Positions 42,347 through 50,739 of a stretch of DNA of 64,000 nucleotides are shown here, piece after piece; positions within the stretch are counted from its first letter, which is position 1; each line of letters opens with the position of its first letter. The DNA comes from Streptomyces albus subsp. albus (GTDB lineage: Bacteria; Actinomycetota; Actinomycetes; Streptomycetales; Streptomycetaceae). The position numbers and the translations under genes were made by a program. The stretch is taken from the NCBI RefSeq assembly GCF_000719865.1, contig NZ_JOID01000011.1, positions 140,111 through 204,110 of the forward strand. Direction: 5' to 3'. The notes beneath the pieces are model-generated. The model did no database searches and was not told the DNA's origin. It worked only from the letters and a program-made list of their open reading frames with translations.

Positions 42347-42544
42347 GTGCTCAGTTGGCAGAAGTCCTCATTCAGCGAGCAGGCCTCCTCTTGCCTCTAC
42401 GTTGCCTCCGCGCCCGACGGCACGCTCCGGTTACGGGAGAGCGACGGACCAGAGGCTGTTCTCAGGATCACCCCCGACACGCTTCGCGCCCTCATCCGTG
42501 CCGTCAAGGCGGGCGAGTTCGCGTTCGCCCCTTCGGAGATGTGA
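42347..42544 (+). CDS. DUF397 protein, second copy, with TTA codon
   Basis: 65 residues, strongly similar to the first copy (SWQKSSFSEQASSCLYVASA then PDGTLRLRES). The GTG at 42347 has GGAGG 8 nt upstream; an ATG at 42326 is the alternative. Codon 29 is TTA (42431-42433) where the first copy uses CTG. In Streptomyces this suggests bldA-dependent translation of only this copy. Confidence 0.85.
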   Translation: MLSWQKSSFSEQASSCLYVASAPDGTLRLRESDGPEAVLRITPDTLRALIRAVKAGEFAFAPSEM

Positions 42545-42733
42545 GCCGGCGGCGGCCCTGCCGGTGGAACCGCGGGTGTGGGAGCGGGTGCGGAACAGCC
42601 CGCAGCCGTCACCCCGATGTCTGCCGCGATACGGTCCGGTGGGCGGGCCGCGGCGGTGACCGGCGGGCCCACCACCACCGGCCGGGGCCCGTGGCTGATC
42701 GCAGGGGTGGTTCAACGGCGAAGGGCGGGGCTT

Positions 42734-43156
42734 GTGGACCGGAGTGAGGACGAGATCCTGACCGGAGAGATCGCGGCACTGGGCACGGCCGTCGGAGCCA
42801 GTGGCCGGTTGACCGGGCGTGTGGCCAAGCGGCTGAAGAAGAACGTCCACGAGATCGACCTGGTCATCCCCCTGCCCTTCGACGACGCCGTGAAGCGTGT
42901 CGCCGATGTCCTCGGAGCAGCCGGGCCGGCCGTTGAGCCCGCACGCGTCGAGCCCGGCGGGGACCGGTGGACGATCCGGGTCGTCGCCGGCGCCGGCGTC
43001 GGCGGGATGAATCCCGTCGTGGTCACCGCCCTGGTGACACGGGGCGGTGAGGGCGGTTCGGCGGTCAGACTCCGTGCGGCGGCCAAGGAAGGCCTGATCA
43101 AGCAACGGGCGGGCGAGAAGACCGCCGTCCGCCTCGCGGCGTCGCTGAGCGGGTAG
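42734..43156 (+). CDS. Conserved hypothetical protein
   Basis: 140 residues from a GTG with GAAGGG about 8-10 nt upstream; longer starts to 42578 give a Gly/Ala-rich extension that looks non-coding. The core is KRLKKNVHEIDLVIPLPFDDAVKRVADVLGAAG (about 33-65), then RWTIRVVAGAGVGGMNPVVVTALV and AVRLRAAAKEGLIKQRAGEKTAVRLAASL. The alternation resembles START/SRPBCC-like or YbaB-like small alpha/beta proteins, but I do not recognise a family. No membrane segment is visible. It converges on the sulfur operon end, 36 nt away. Confidence 0.6.
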   Translation: MDRSEDEILTGEIAALGTAVGASGRLTGRVAKRLKKNVHEIDLVIPLPFDDAVKRVADVLGAAGPAVEPARVEPGGDRWTIRVVAGAGVGGMNPVVVTALVTRGGEGGSAVRLRAAAKEGLIKQRAGEKTAVRLAASLSG

Positions 43157-43192
43157 CGCGGACGGGGTGAGGCACCTCGGGGAGCGGAGCGG

Positions 43193-44017
43193 TCAGGCGC
43201 TCGCCGCCGTGAGCGGGCGGAGAGCCGGGCGGGCCGCGCGGGACGCGTCGTAGCGGGTGAGGAGCAGGCGCGCCAGCCGCTCGTCCGGGCCGAGAACGCC
43301 GGCCAGGACGTCCGCGCCCGCCTCCCGGGCGCCCGCCGCGATGCGGTCCGGGAGGCGGCCCGGGGCGATGACGTACGGGGCCACCGCCACCCGGCGGGCG
43401 CCCTCCGCGTGCAGGGCGCGGACGGCGTCCGCCGTGCGGGGGAGGGAAGCGGAGGCGAACGCAGGCCGCACGGCGCACCAACCGGTGCGCCGCCACTCCC
43501 GCGCGGTTTCTGCGATCACTGCGATCGCCTCCGGGTCGGAGGAGCCCGCCGAGGCCAGGACGATCCCGGTCGACGCGCGGTCGTCCGGGTCCAGTCCCGC
43601 TTCGTACAGGCGCTGTTCGAGGGTGTCGAGGAGGAGCGGGGACGGGCCCAGGACGTCTGCCTGGGTGATCGTCAGGCGGGGCAGCCGGGCGCGGGCCTCG
43701 CCGAGCACCCCCGGGATGTCGGACTTGGCGTGGAACGCCCGGGTGAGCAGGAGCGGCAGGGCGACGACCTCCCGGACTCCCTCCGCCTCCAGCCGGTCCA
43801 GCAGCCGCGGGACGCTCGGGGCGCAGAAGTCCAGGTAGCCCGTCTCGACGCGCAGGCCCGGCCGCAGGGCGCGGACGCGTTCGGCGAGCGCGGTGACCGT
43901 CGCGGCGTGGCGCGGGTCGCGGCTGCCGTGGGCGGTGATCAGGAGGACGGGCGCGGCGGGAGCGGTGCCCGGGACGGCGCGCGGGACGGTGCGCGGGGGC
44001 GGCGGCTGTGGGGTCAT
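43193..44017 (-). CDS. Sirohydrochlorin chelatase (CbiX/SirB family)
   Basis: 274 residues, two tandem half-domains. LLITAHGSRDPRHAATVTALAERV (about 25-48) has the metal-binding His of the first half, and VVALPLLLTRAFHAKSDIPGVL (about 83-105) has a second His. It inserts iron or cobalt into sirohydrochlorin; in this operon iron for siroheme, the cofactor of CysI, is most likely. It is the last gene of the operon, 17 nt after the permease stop. The ATG at 44017 has only a weak ribosome site, consistent with coupling. Confidence 0.88.
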   Translation of the reverse strand: MTPQPPPPRTVPRAVPGTAPAAPVLLITAHGSRDPRHAATVTALAERVRALRPGLRVETGYLDFCAPSVPRLLDRLEAEGVREVVALPLLLTRAFHAKSDIPGVLGEARARLPRLTITQADVLGPSPLLLDTLEQRLYEAGLDPDDRASTGIVLASAGSSDPEAIAVIAETAREWRRTGWCAVRPAFASASLPRTADAVRALHAEGARRVAVAPYVIAPGRLPDRIAAGAREAGADVLAGVLGPDERLARLLLTRYDASRAARPALRPLTAASA

Positions 44018-44033
44018 GGTGGCGGGGGTCCGT

Positions 44034-44996
44034 TCAGCGGGCGCCGGCGATGAGGCCGCGGCTGCGCAGCACGCGGCGTTCGACGGGCGCGAAGACGAGC
44101 AGTTCGATGCCGATGCCGACGACGAGGATGAGGGTGATGGCGCCGAGCACCAGCGGCATGTCCTGGTAGATCCGGCCCGTTTCCAGGAGCTGTCCCAGGC
44201 CGACGCCCAACTCCGGTGACCTGGCGATCAGTTCGGCCGCCATCAGCGCGCGCCAGGAGAACGCCCAGCCCTGCTTGAGGCCGGAGATGTAGCCGGGCAT
44301 CGCGGCGGGCAGCAGCACATGCCGTATGCCCCGGAGCCCGCCCGCGCCGATGACCTGGCCCGCCCGCAGATACAGCGGCGGGATCCGGTCGACGCCCGCG
44401 ACCAGGCCGTTGGCGATCGACGGGACGGCGCCGAGCAGCACCACCGCGTAGATCGTGGCGTCCGAGAGGCCGAACCAGATGATGGCCGCCGGCACCCAGG
44501 CGACCGACGGCAGCGACTGCAGCCCGGACAGGATCGGGCCGATCGCCGCCCGCACCGGCTTCACCCGGGCGACGAGCAGGCCCAGCGGGGTGCCGATGGC
44601 CAGCGAGGCGGCGAAGCCCAGCGCGCCCCGGGAGACGCTGTTCCACACCACGCCGAGGATCGTGCCCTTGTACCACTCCGCGGCCAGGGCGTTCCAGACG
44701 TCCAGCGGGCCGGGCAGCTGGTAGTGCGGCTTGATCTCCAGGGCGTACGCGAGCTGCCACAGCGCCAGCACGGTCACGATCGCGACGACCGGCGGCAGCA
44801 CCTTGTCGAGCAGCAGCCGGCCGAGCGGCACCCGGGACGCGGTGTGCGTCTCCAGGGCGTCGAGCCCGGCCTCCAGCCCCTCCAGGTCGCTCGGTGAGTC
44901 GTTCGGTGAGCCGTTCCCGGTGGTGGTGGAGGGCGACGCGGACGAAGCGTCACCACCGGTGCCGTCTCCGCCGCCCCGGGTGTCAGTGCTGGCCAT
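44034..44996 (-). CDS. ABC transporter permease, sulfonate/nitrate/taurine type (SsuC-like)
   Basis: 320 residues. An acidic Ser/Gly-rich cytoplasmic N-terminus (about 1-65) is followed by six TM helices. The permease EAA loop is at about 225-250: AGQVIGAGGLRGIRHVLLPAAMPGYISGLKQGWAFSWRALMAAEL. The start overlaps the ATPase stop by 14 nt, so translation is probably coupled. It works with the upstream ATPase and lipoprotein. Confidence 0.9.
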   Translation of the reverse strand: MASTDTRGGGDGTGGDASSASPSTTTGNGSPNDSPSDLEGLEAGLDALETHTASRVPLGRLLLDKVLPPVVAIVTVLALWQLAYALEIKPHYQLPGPLDVWNALAAEWYKGTILGVVWNSVSRGALGFAASLAIGTPLGLLVARVKPVRAAIGPILSGLQSLPSVAWVPAAIIWFGLSDATIYAVVLLGAVPSIANGLVAGVDRIPPLYLRAGQVIGAGGLRGIRHVLLPAAMPGYISGLKQGWAFSWRALMAAELIARSPELGVGLGQLLETGRIYQDMPLVLGAITLILVVGIGIELLVFAPVERRVLRSRGLIAGAR

Positions 44997-45771
44997 GCCG
45001 GCGGATCTCCCCCCGCAGCTGTTCGGTGATCTCCACGGAGAGCCGGGCCACGCCCGCGTCCTCGATGCGGCGCGGCTGCGGGATGTCCACCCGCCACTCC
45101 CGGGCGATCCGGCCGGGGCGGGAGGACAGCAGCACCACGCGCTGCGCGAGCCGGACCGCCTCGCGCACGTTGTGGGTGACGAAGAGGACGGAGAGGTTCG
45201 TCTCGCTCCAGATCCGGGTCAGCTCCTCGTGCAGCACATCGCGGGTGATGGCGTCGAGAGCGGCGAACGGCTCGTCCATCAGCAGCAGATTGCTGTCCTG
45301 CGCCAGCGCCCGGGCCAGCGCCACCCGCTGCCGCATGCCGCCGGACAGCTCGTGCACCCGCTTGCCGTACGCGCCCTTCAGCCGGACCAGCTCCAGCAGC
45401 CGCTCGGCCTCCGGGCGGCGGTCCGCCTTGGGCACGCCCCGCAGGCGCAGGGCCAGTTCGATGTTGCGCCCGGCGGTGAGCCAGGGGAACAGGGCGTGCT
45501 CCTGGAACATCAGGGCGGGCCGGCCGTGCGGGACGCCGATCTCCCCGGAGGTGGGCTTGTCGAGGCCCGCCACCAGGTTGAGCAGCGTGGACTTCCCGCA
45601 GCCCGACGCGCCCAGCAGACAGACGAACTCGCCGTTCGCCACATCGAGACTGATGTCGTCCAGGACCGGCTGGCGGCCGCTGCCGCGGCCGAACGACTTG
45701 GACACGTGATCGAGCCGTACGGCGTGGTCGGCCGGGGCCTCGGTGTGCGGCGCGAGGAGTGCGGTGGCCAT
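44983..45771 (-). CDS. ABC transporter ATPase, sulfonate/nitrate/taurine type (SsuB-like)
   Basis: 262 residues. Walker A is LLGASGCGKSTLLN, the Q-loop is MFQEHALFPWL, the signature is ELSGGMRQRVALARAL, Walker B is LLLMDEPFAALDAITRD and the H-loop is LFVTHNVREAV. All catalytic motifs are intact. The ATG at 45771 begins MATALLAPHTEAP. It lies 134 nt after the substrate-binding lipoprotein gene and overlaps the permease start. Confidence 0.93.
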   Translation of the reverse strand: MATALLAPHTEAPADHAVRLDHVSKSFGRGSGRQPVLDDISLDVANGEFVCLLGASGCGKSTLLNLVAGLDKPTSGEIGVPHGRPALMFQEHALFPWLTAGRNIELALRLRGVPKADRRPEAERLLELVRLKGAYGKRVHELSGGMRQRVALARALAQDSNLLLMDEPFAALDAITRDVLHEELTRIWSETNLSVLFVTHNVREAVRLAQRVVLLSSRPGRIAREWRVDIPQPRRIEDAGVARLSVEITEQLRGEIRRHGQH

Positions 45772-45905
45772 CGGTGTCACCTCCGGGGGGACGGGTTCGT
45801 CGCTGCGGTGGGCGGTGCTGGGGCGGCCGGTGCTGCGGTGGACCGCGCCGCGTCGGCGGTTCGGGACTGTGCGGGCTGCTGGCTGTGGGTCCGGGCCCGG
45901 GCCGC

Positions 45906-47072
45906 TCAGCCGGTGCCCAGGCCGGCGGCGGAGACCTTCCGCGCGCCCCGTTCCGCCAGCACCTCGTTGAGGAGCCTCAGGTCGTACAGGCCCCGCAGAT
46001 CGGGCTTCTCCAGCAGCCCGGCCCGCACGGCGTGTTCGGCCTGGCGGGCCAGGGTGGCGGCGAGCGGATCGTCGAGCACCTCGATGTGCTCGAACGCCGG
46101 GTCGAGCACATCGGGCGGCAGGGCCTTGCCGCCCTGCCGCTCCAGCGCGGTGTTGAGCGCGGCCTTGGCCTCCTCCGGGTGGCTCCTGATCCAGGCGTTC
46201 GTCTTCACCGAGCCGCGCAGCGCGGCCTCCACCGCCTCCGGGTGCTTCGCCAGGAACCGCTGCGAGACGACCATGGTGGTGATGACGTGCCGGCCGTCCT
46301 CCCACAGCTCCCGCTCGTCCAGCAGGACCCTGCCGCCCTGGGCGACGAGCTGCGAGGCGGTCGGCTCCGGCACCCAGGCCGCGTCCACGTCACCGCGCTG
46401 GAAGAAGGCCGGGGTCTCCTTGTTGTCGACGCGCAGCACGGTCACCTCGCCCTCGCCGCTGTCCGGGTCGACCCGGTAGCCCTTCCCGGAGAGGTAGTTG
46501 AGCAGGGCGACATCCTGGGTGTTGCCGAGCTGCGGGGTGGCGATCCGCTTGCCGCGCAGGTCGCCGAGGCCGCTCACCCGGTCGGGGTGCGCGACGAGGG
46601 AGACTCCGCCGGAGGCCGAGCCGGAGATGATCCGGAGGTTCCGGCCGCCGGCCCTGGTGTAGCCGTTGACGGCGGGCGAGGGGCCGAGCCAGGCGATGTC
46701 CACGGAGCCCGCGTTGAGCGCCTCGACGGCGGACGGGCCCGCGCCGAACACCTGTGAGGTCACCCTCGTCCCGCCCAGCTCCCGCTGGAAGAAGCCCTCC
46801 CGGTCACCGACGAGCGCGGTGGCGTGGGTGACGTTCGCGAAGTAGCCGAGCCGGATCTCGTCCAGCCCGCCGGTGCGCTCACCGCGCGGCTGCACCTTCG
46901 CGACGCCGCCGGCCTCGGCCCGGGAGCCGTAGCCGCAGGCGCCGAGCGCGACGGCCATCAGCGCGGCGAGCGCGGCGGCGACGGCCGCGGTGGCGTACCG
47001 GTGCCGGGGGCGCTGCCGCCGGCGGGTGCGGCGGCGCGGCCCCCGGGGCGGGGCGGGGCGGTCGGCAGGCAC
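45906..47072 (-). CDS. Substrate-binding lipoprotein, aliphatic sulfonate type (SsuA-like)
   Basis: 388 residues. An Arg-rich N-terminus and a hydrophobic stretch (27-43) end in the lipobox L-G-A-C with lipid-anchor C46. The periplasmic-binding-like domain follows: IRLGYFANVTHATALVGDREGFFQREL, IAWLGPSPAVNGY and LRGKRIATPQLGNTQDVALLNYL. The family binds sulfonates, taurine or nitrate. The cys gene context favours an organosulfur compound or sulfate. The 277-bp gap to cysN has no gene and carries short CGGAAACGGGA repeats (about 47140-47165). Confidence 0.9.
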   Translation of the reverse strand: MPADRPAPPRGPRRRTRRRQRPRHRYATAAVAAALAALMAVALGACGYGSRAEAGGVAKVQPRGERTGGLDEIRLGYFANVTHATALVGDREGFFQRELGGTRVTSQVFGAGPSAVEALNAGSVDIAWLGPSPAVNGYTRAGGRNLRIISGSASGGVSLVAHPDRVSGLGDLRGKRIATPQLGNTQDVALLNYLSGKGYRVDPDSGEGEVTVLRVDNKETPAFFQRGDVDAAWVPEPTASQLVAQGGRVLLDERELWEDGRHVITTMVVSQRFLAKHPEAVEAALRGSVKTNAWIRSHPEEAKAALNTALERQGGKALPPDVLDPAFEHIEVLDDPLAATLARQAEHAVRAGLLEKPDLRGLYDLRLLNEVLAERGARKVSAAGLGTG

Positions 47073-47349
47073 GGGAGGGGTGTCCTCTCGGTGGGCGGCC
47101 GGGCTCGGTGCGGGGTGGTGGCGCGCCCGGCGGGGCGGCGGAAACGGGACGGCGGAAACGGGACGGTGCGGTGCGGCGCGTGACGGCGCGGGCGCGTGAC
47201 GACGCGGCGCGGCGGGTCAGCCGCTCAGCCGCGGGCACATCGCCCGACGCCGCCCTCCCCACTGCCGAGGGCGCCGCTGCCGACCCGGCCGCCCTCCTTC
47301 GCGAAGGTCGACCAGCTCTCGGTGGCGGGACGCGCCGCGGTGGTCACGG

Positions 47350-48765
47350 TCAGAAGTCCCATCCGTCATCGGCGGCCGCGCCGTCCCCCGCCCGCGCGGC
47401 GGTGTGCGCGGACTCGGGGAACGCGTCGCCCGCCATGCCCGCCGTCAGCGTCGTGCCGTCCGCCGGGTCGATCAGGAGGAACGATCCGGTGCGGCGCGAG
47501 TCGGCGTACGCGTCGAGGGCGAGCGGCTCGGAGGTGCGCAGCACGATCCGGCCGATGTCGTTGGCGGCCAGCTCGCCCGGCGCCGGGTGCCGCGCGAGGC
47601 CGCCGTGCTCGTCGGGCTCGCTGAGCGCCAACCGGGACGGGATGTCCTTGACGATCGCCTTGACGGTGCGGGTGGTGTGCTTGAGCAGCACCCGGTCGCC
47701 GACGGCCAGCGGCCGGTCGTGCAGATGGCAGGCGGTCGCCTCGACGTCCTGGGTGACGCCGGGGGCGGTCGCGGTGGTGACGATGATGTCGCCGCGCGAG
47801 ATGTCCAGGTCGTCCGCGAGGAGGACGGTGACGGACTGCGGCGACCAGGCCGCGTCCACGTTCTCCCCGAGGGTGTCGATGGCCGTGACGGTGCTGGTGC
47901 GGCCGGACGGCAGCACGGTCACCGGGTCGCCCACGCGCAGCACGCCGGAGGCCAGCTGGCCCGCGTAGCCCCGGTAGTCGGGGTGTTCGGGGGTCTGCGG
48001 GCGGATGACGTACTGGACGGGGAAGCGCACCGGGTCGCCGGACGGGTCCTCGCTGACGGGCACCGTCTCCAGGTGCTCCAGGACGGTCGGGCCGCCGTAC
48101 CAGTCCATGGTGGCGGAGGGCGTCACCACGTTGTCGCCGGCCAGCGCGGAGATCGGGATCGCGGTGATCTCCGGGACGCCGAGTGCGGCCGCGTAGGCCG
48201 TGAACTCCTCGGCGATGCGGGCGAACACGGCCTCCTCGTAGCCGACGAGGTCCATCTTGTTGACGGCCAGGACGACGTGCGGCACGCGCAGCAGCGCGGC
48301 GACGGCGGCATGCCGGCGGGTCTGCTCCACCACGCCGTTGCGGGCGTCGACGAGCACGACGGCCAGCTCGGCCGTGGACGCCCCGGTGACCATGTTGCGC
48401 GTGTACTGAACATGGCCGGGGGTGTCGGCGAGGATGAACCGGCGGCGCGGGGTGGCGAAGTAGCGGTAGGCCACGTCGATGGTGATGCCCTGCTCGCGCT
48501 CCGCCCGCAGCCCGTCCGTCAGCAGGGCGAGGTCGGGGGCCTCCTGGCCGCGGCTGCGGGAGGCGTGCTCCACGGCCTCCAGCTGGTCGGCCAGGACGGA
48601 CTTGGAGTCGTGCAGGAGCCGGCCCACCAGGGTGGACTTGCCGTCGTCGACGCTGCCGGCGGTGGCGAACCGCAGCAGCGTGGCGGCCTCGCCGGCGGTC
48701 AGGTTCTCGTCGGTGGCCGGGCTCTCGGCGGCGGCCGGGGTGGCGGGTGTGTCGGTGCTGCTCAT
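47350..48765 (-). CDS. cysN: Sulfate adenylyltransferase large subunit CysN
   Basis: 471 residues, GTPase subunit. The P-loop is GSVDDGKST (37-45), switch motifs are ITIDVAYRYF and LADTPGHVQYTRNMVTGAS, and the guanine motif is AVNKMDLVGY. Two beta-barrel domains follow. GTP hydrolysis drives the CysD reaction sulfate + ATP to APS. No C-terminal APS kinase (CysC/NodQ type) is fused; the protein ends after the EF-Tu-like domain. The ATG is 2 nt after the cysD stop. Confidence 0.93.
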   Translation of the reverse strand: MSSTDTPATPAAAESPATDENLTAGEAATLLRFATAGSVDDGKSTLVGRLLHDSKSVLADQLEAVEHASRSRGQEAPDLALLTDGLRAEREQGITIDVAYRYFATPRRRFILADTPGHVQYTRNMVTGASTAELAVVLVDARNGVVEQTRRHAAVAALLRVPHVVLAVNKMDLVGYEEAVFARIAEEFTAYAAALGVPEITAIPISALAGDNVVTPSATMDWYGGPTVLEHLETVPVSEDPSGDPVRFPVQYVIRPQTPEHPDYRGYAGQLASGVLRVGDPVTVLPSGRTSTVTAIDTLGENVDAAWSPQSVTVLLADDLDISRGDIIVTTATAPGVTQDVEATACHLHDRPLAVGDRVLLKHTTRTVKAIVKDIPSRLALSEPDEHGGLARHPAPGELAANDIGRIVLRTSEPLALDAYADSRRTGSFLLIDPADGTTLTAGMAGDAFPESAHTAARAGDGAAADDGWDF

Positions 48766-48767
48766 GG

Positions 48768-49766
48768 TTAGAAGTACCCCTCGCGCTTGCGGTCCTCCAT
48801 GGCGGCCTCGGACAGCTTGTCGTCGGCGCGGGTGGCGCCCCGCTCGGTGAGCCGGGATGCGGCGATCTCGGCGATGACGGCCTCGATGGTGTCCGCGTCG
48901 GAGTCCACGGCCCCGGTGCAGGACATGTCGCCGACCGTGCGGTAGCGCACCCTGCGGGTCTCGGTCCGCTCGCCGTCCTTCGGCCCGCCCCACTCGCCGG
49001 GGGCGAGCCACATGCCGCTGCGGGCGAACACCTCCCGCTCGTGGGCGTAGTAGATGGCGGGGAGCTCGATCTTCTCCCGGGCGATGTACTGCCACACGTC
49101 CAGCTCGGTCCAGTTGGAGAGCGGGAAGACGCGGACGTGCTCGCCGGGGGAGTGGCGGCCGTTGTAGAGCTGCCACAGCTCGGGGCGCTGGCGGCGCGGG
49201 TTCCAGCCGCCGAACTCGTCGCGCAGGGAGAAGACGCGCTCCTTGGCGCGGGCCTTCTCCTCGTCGCGCCGGCCGCCGCCGAAGACGGCGTCGAAGCGGT
49301 TCCGCTCGATGGCGTCCAGCAGCGGCACGGTCTGCAGCGGGTTGCGGGTGCCGTCCGGGCGCTCCCGGAGCTTCCCCGCGTCGATGAACTCCTGCACGGA
49401 CGCCACGTGCAGGCGCAGCCCGTGCTCGGCGACGGTGCGGTCGCGGAAGTCCAGCACCTCCGGGAAGTTGTGCCCGGTGTCGACGTGGAGCAGCGAGAAC
49501 GGGACGGCGGCGGGGGCGAAGGCCTTCAGCGCCAGGTGGAGCATGACGATGGAGTCCTTGCCGCCGGAGAAGAGGATCACCGGCCGCTCGAACTCGCCCG
49601 CCACCTCGCGGAAGATGTGCACGGCCTCCGACTCCAGCGCGTCCAGGTGCGACAGGGCGAACGCGCCGCCGGCGGTCCCGGCGGTGTCCGTGCCGCCCGT
49701 GTTCGCGGCGGGTGCGGTCCGTCCGTCCGGCCCGGCGGCCCCGTCCGCCTCGGTCGTGGTGGTCAT
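48768..49766 (-). CDS. cysD: Sulfate adenylyltransferase small subunit CysD
   Basis: 332 residues. The PP-loop is VILFSGGKDSIVMLHLALKAF (about 62-82). LLHVDTGHNFPEVLDFRD, AVFGGGRRDEEKARAKERVFS and FPLSNWTELDVWQYI are all family motifs. The first 35 residues are a Thr/Ala/Gly-rich extension with no match. With CysN it makes adenosine-5'-phosphosulfate. It lies 83 nt after cysH; no cysC gene lies in that gap. Confidence 0.93.
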   Translation of the reverse strand: MTTTTEADGAAGPDGRTAPAANTGGTDTAGTAGGAFALSHLDALESEAVHIFREVAGEFERPVILFSGGKDSIVMLHLALKAFAPAAVPFSLLHVDTGHNFPEVLDFRDRTVAEHGLRLHVASVQEFIDAGKLRERPDGTRNPLQTVPLLDAIERNRFDAVFGGGRRDEEKARAKERVFSLRDEFGGWNPRRQRPELWQLYNGRHSPGEHVRVFPLSNWTELDVWQYIAREKIELPAIYYAHEREVFARSGMWLAPGEWGGPKDGERTETRRVRYRTVGDMSCTGAVDSDADTIEAVIAEIAASRLTERGATRADDKLSEAAMEDRKREGYF

Positions 49767-49849
49767 GCTCGGCCCTCCTCCTCGGCGCCCATCTCCCCGG
49801 TTCACCCCGGGTCCTTCTCCGTCCGCGGCTCCCGCCGGGCGATCGCTCA

Positions 49850-50563
49850 TCAGGTGTGCAGTCCGCACTCGGTCTTGCCGCGTCCCGCCCAGCGGCCGGC
49901 CCGGACGTCTTCGCCGGGCTGGACGCGCCGGGTGCAGGGGGCGCAGCCGATCGAGGGGTAGCCGTCCGTCAGCAGCGGGTTGGTGAGCACGCCGTGCTCG
50001 GCGACGTAGGCGTCCAGGTCGTCCTGCGTCCAGGTGGCGATCGGCGAGATCTTGACCTTCTGGCGCTTGGCGTCCCAGTCGACGACGGGGGTGGCGGCCC
50101 GGGTCGGGCCGTTGTCGCGGCGCAGCCCGGTGGCCCAGGCGTCGTAGCCGGCCAGCCCTTCTTCGAGGGGGGCCACCTTGCGGAGGGCGCAGCACAGGTC
50201 GGGGTCACGGTCGTGCAGCTTCGGCCCGTACTCGGCGTCCTGCTCGGCGACGGTCTGCCGCGGCGTCACGCTGATCACGTTGACGTCCATGACGGCGGCG
50301 ACGGCGTCGCGGGTGCCGATGGTCTCCGGGAAGTGGTAGCCGGTGTCGAGGAACACCACGTCCACGCCCGGCTGGACGCGGGAGGCCAGATGGGCGACGA
50401 CCGCGTCCTCCATCGAGGAAGTGACGCAGAAGCGGCTGCCGAAGGTGTCGGCGGCCCAGCGCAGCACCTCCTCGGGGCCGGCGTTCTCGAACTCGGCGGC
50501 GCCCTTCTCGGCCAGGGCGTGGAGCTCGGCGGTGGTGTAGCGGGGTGAGGGTGCGGTGGTCAT
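49850..50563 (-). CDS. cysH: Phosphoadenylyl/adenylyl-sulfate reductase CysH, Fe-S (APS) type
   Basis: 237 residues. It carries the CC...C-x2-C set (C124, C125, C207, C210) that ligates a 4Fe-4S cluster in APS reductases, and the catalytic Cys in KTECGLHT (C233). The substrate loop is FCVTSSMEDAVVAHL. The four cysteines argue that APS, not PAPS, is reduced to sulfite, which fits the absence of cysC. The ATG at 50563 overlaps the stop of the zinc-ribbon gene (ATGA). Confidence 0.93.
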   Translation of the reverse strand: MTTAPSPRYTTAELHALAEKGAAEFENAGPEEVLRWAADTFGSRFCVTSSMEDAVVAHLASRVQPGVDVVFLDTGYHFPETIGTRDAVAAVMDVNVISVTPRQTVAEQDAEYGPKLHDRDPDLCCALRKVAPLEEGLAGYDAWATGLRRDNGPTRAATPVVDWDAKRQKVKISPIATWTQDDLDAYVAEHGVLTNPLLTDGYPSIGCAPCTRRVQPGEDVRAGRWAGRGKTECGLHT

Positions 50564-50739
50564 GCGGTGGTTCCCCCTTCGTGGTGGCCGGTGCGCGGGC
50601 CGGAGAGCAGCCCGAGGAAGGAGAGCCGGAAGGCGCGGGCGCAGGACCCGCACTCCCAGGCGCCGCGGCCCTCCTCGGAGGGCCGCAGGTCCTCGTCGCC
50701 GCAGTACGGGCAGTGGAACGGTGCGGCGCGGTCGCTCAT
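50560..50739 (-). CDS. 59-residue zinc-ribbon protein in the cys operon
   Basis: The sequence is short and easily missed. It starts MSDRAAPFHCPYCGDEDLRP, then GRGAWECGSCARAF, and ends GHHEGGTTA. Two CxxC pairs (C10, C13, C30, C33) should bind one zinc. Its ATG overlaps the cysI stop and its TGA overlaps the cysH ATG, so all three genes are translationally coupled. I do not know a function. It could be an adaptor or metal/redox sensor for sulfite or APS reductase. Confidence 0.85.
   Translation of the reverse strand: MSDRAAPFHCPYCGDEDLRPSEEGRGAWECGSCARAFRLSFLGLLSGPRTGHHEGGTTA

Noticed and set aside
42578..42733. ATG 42578 start for the hypothetical gene before the cys operon end
   Set aside because: The extra 52 codons are Gly/Ala/Arg-rich noise without a ribosome site; GTG 42734 has one.
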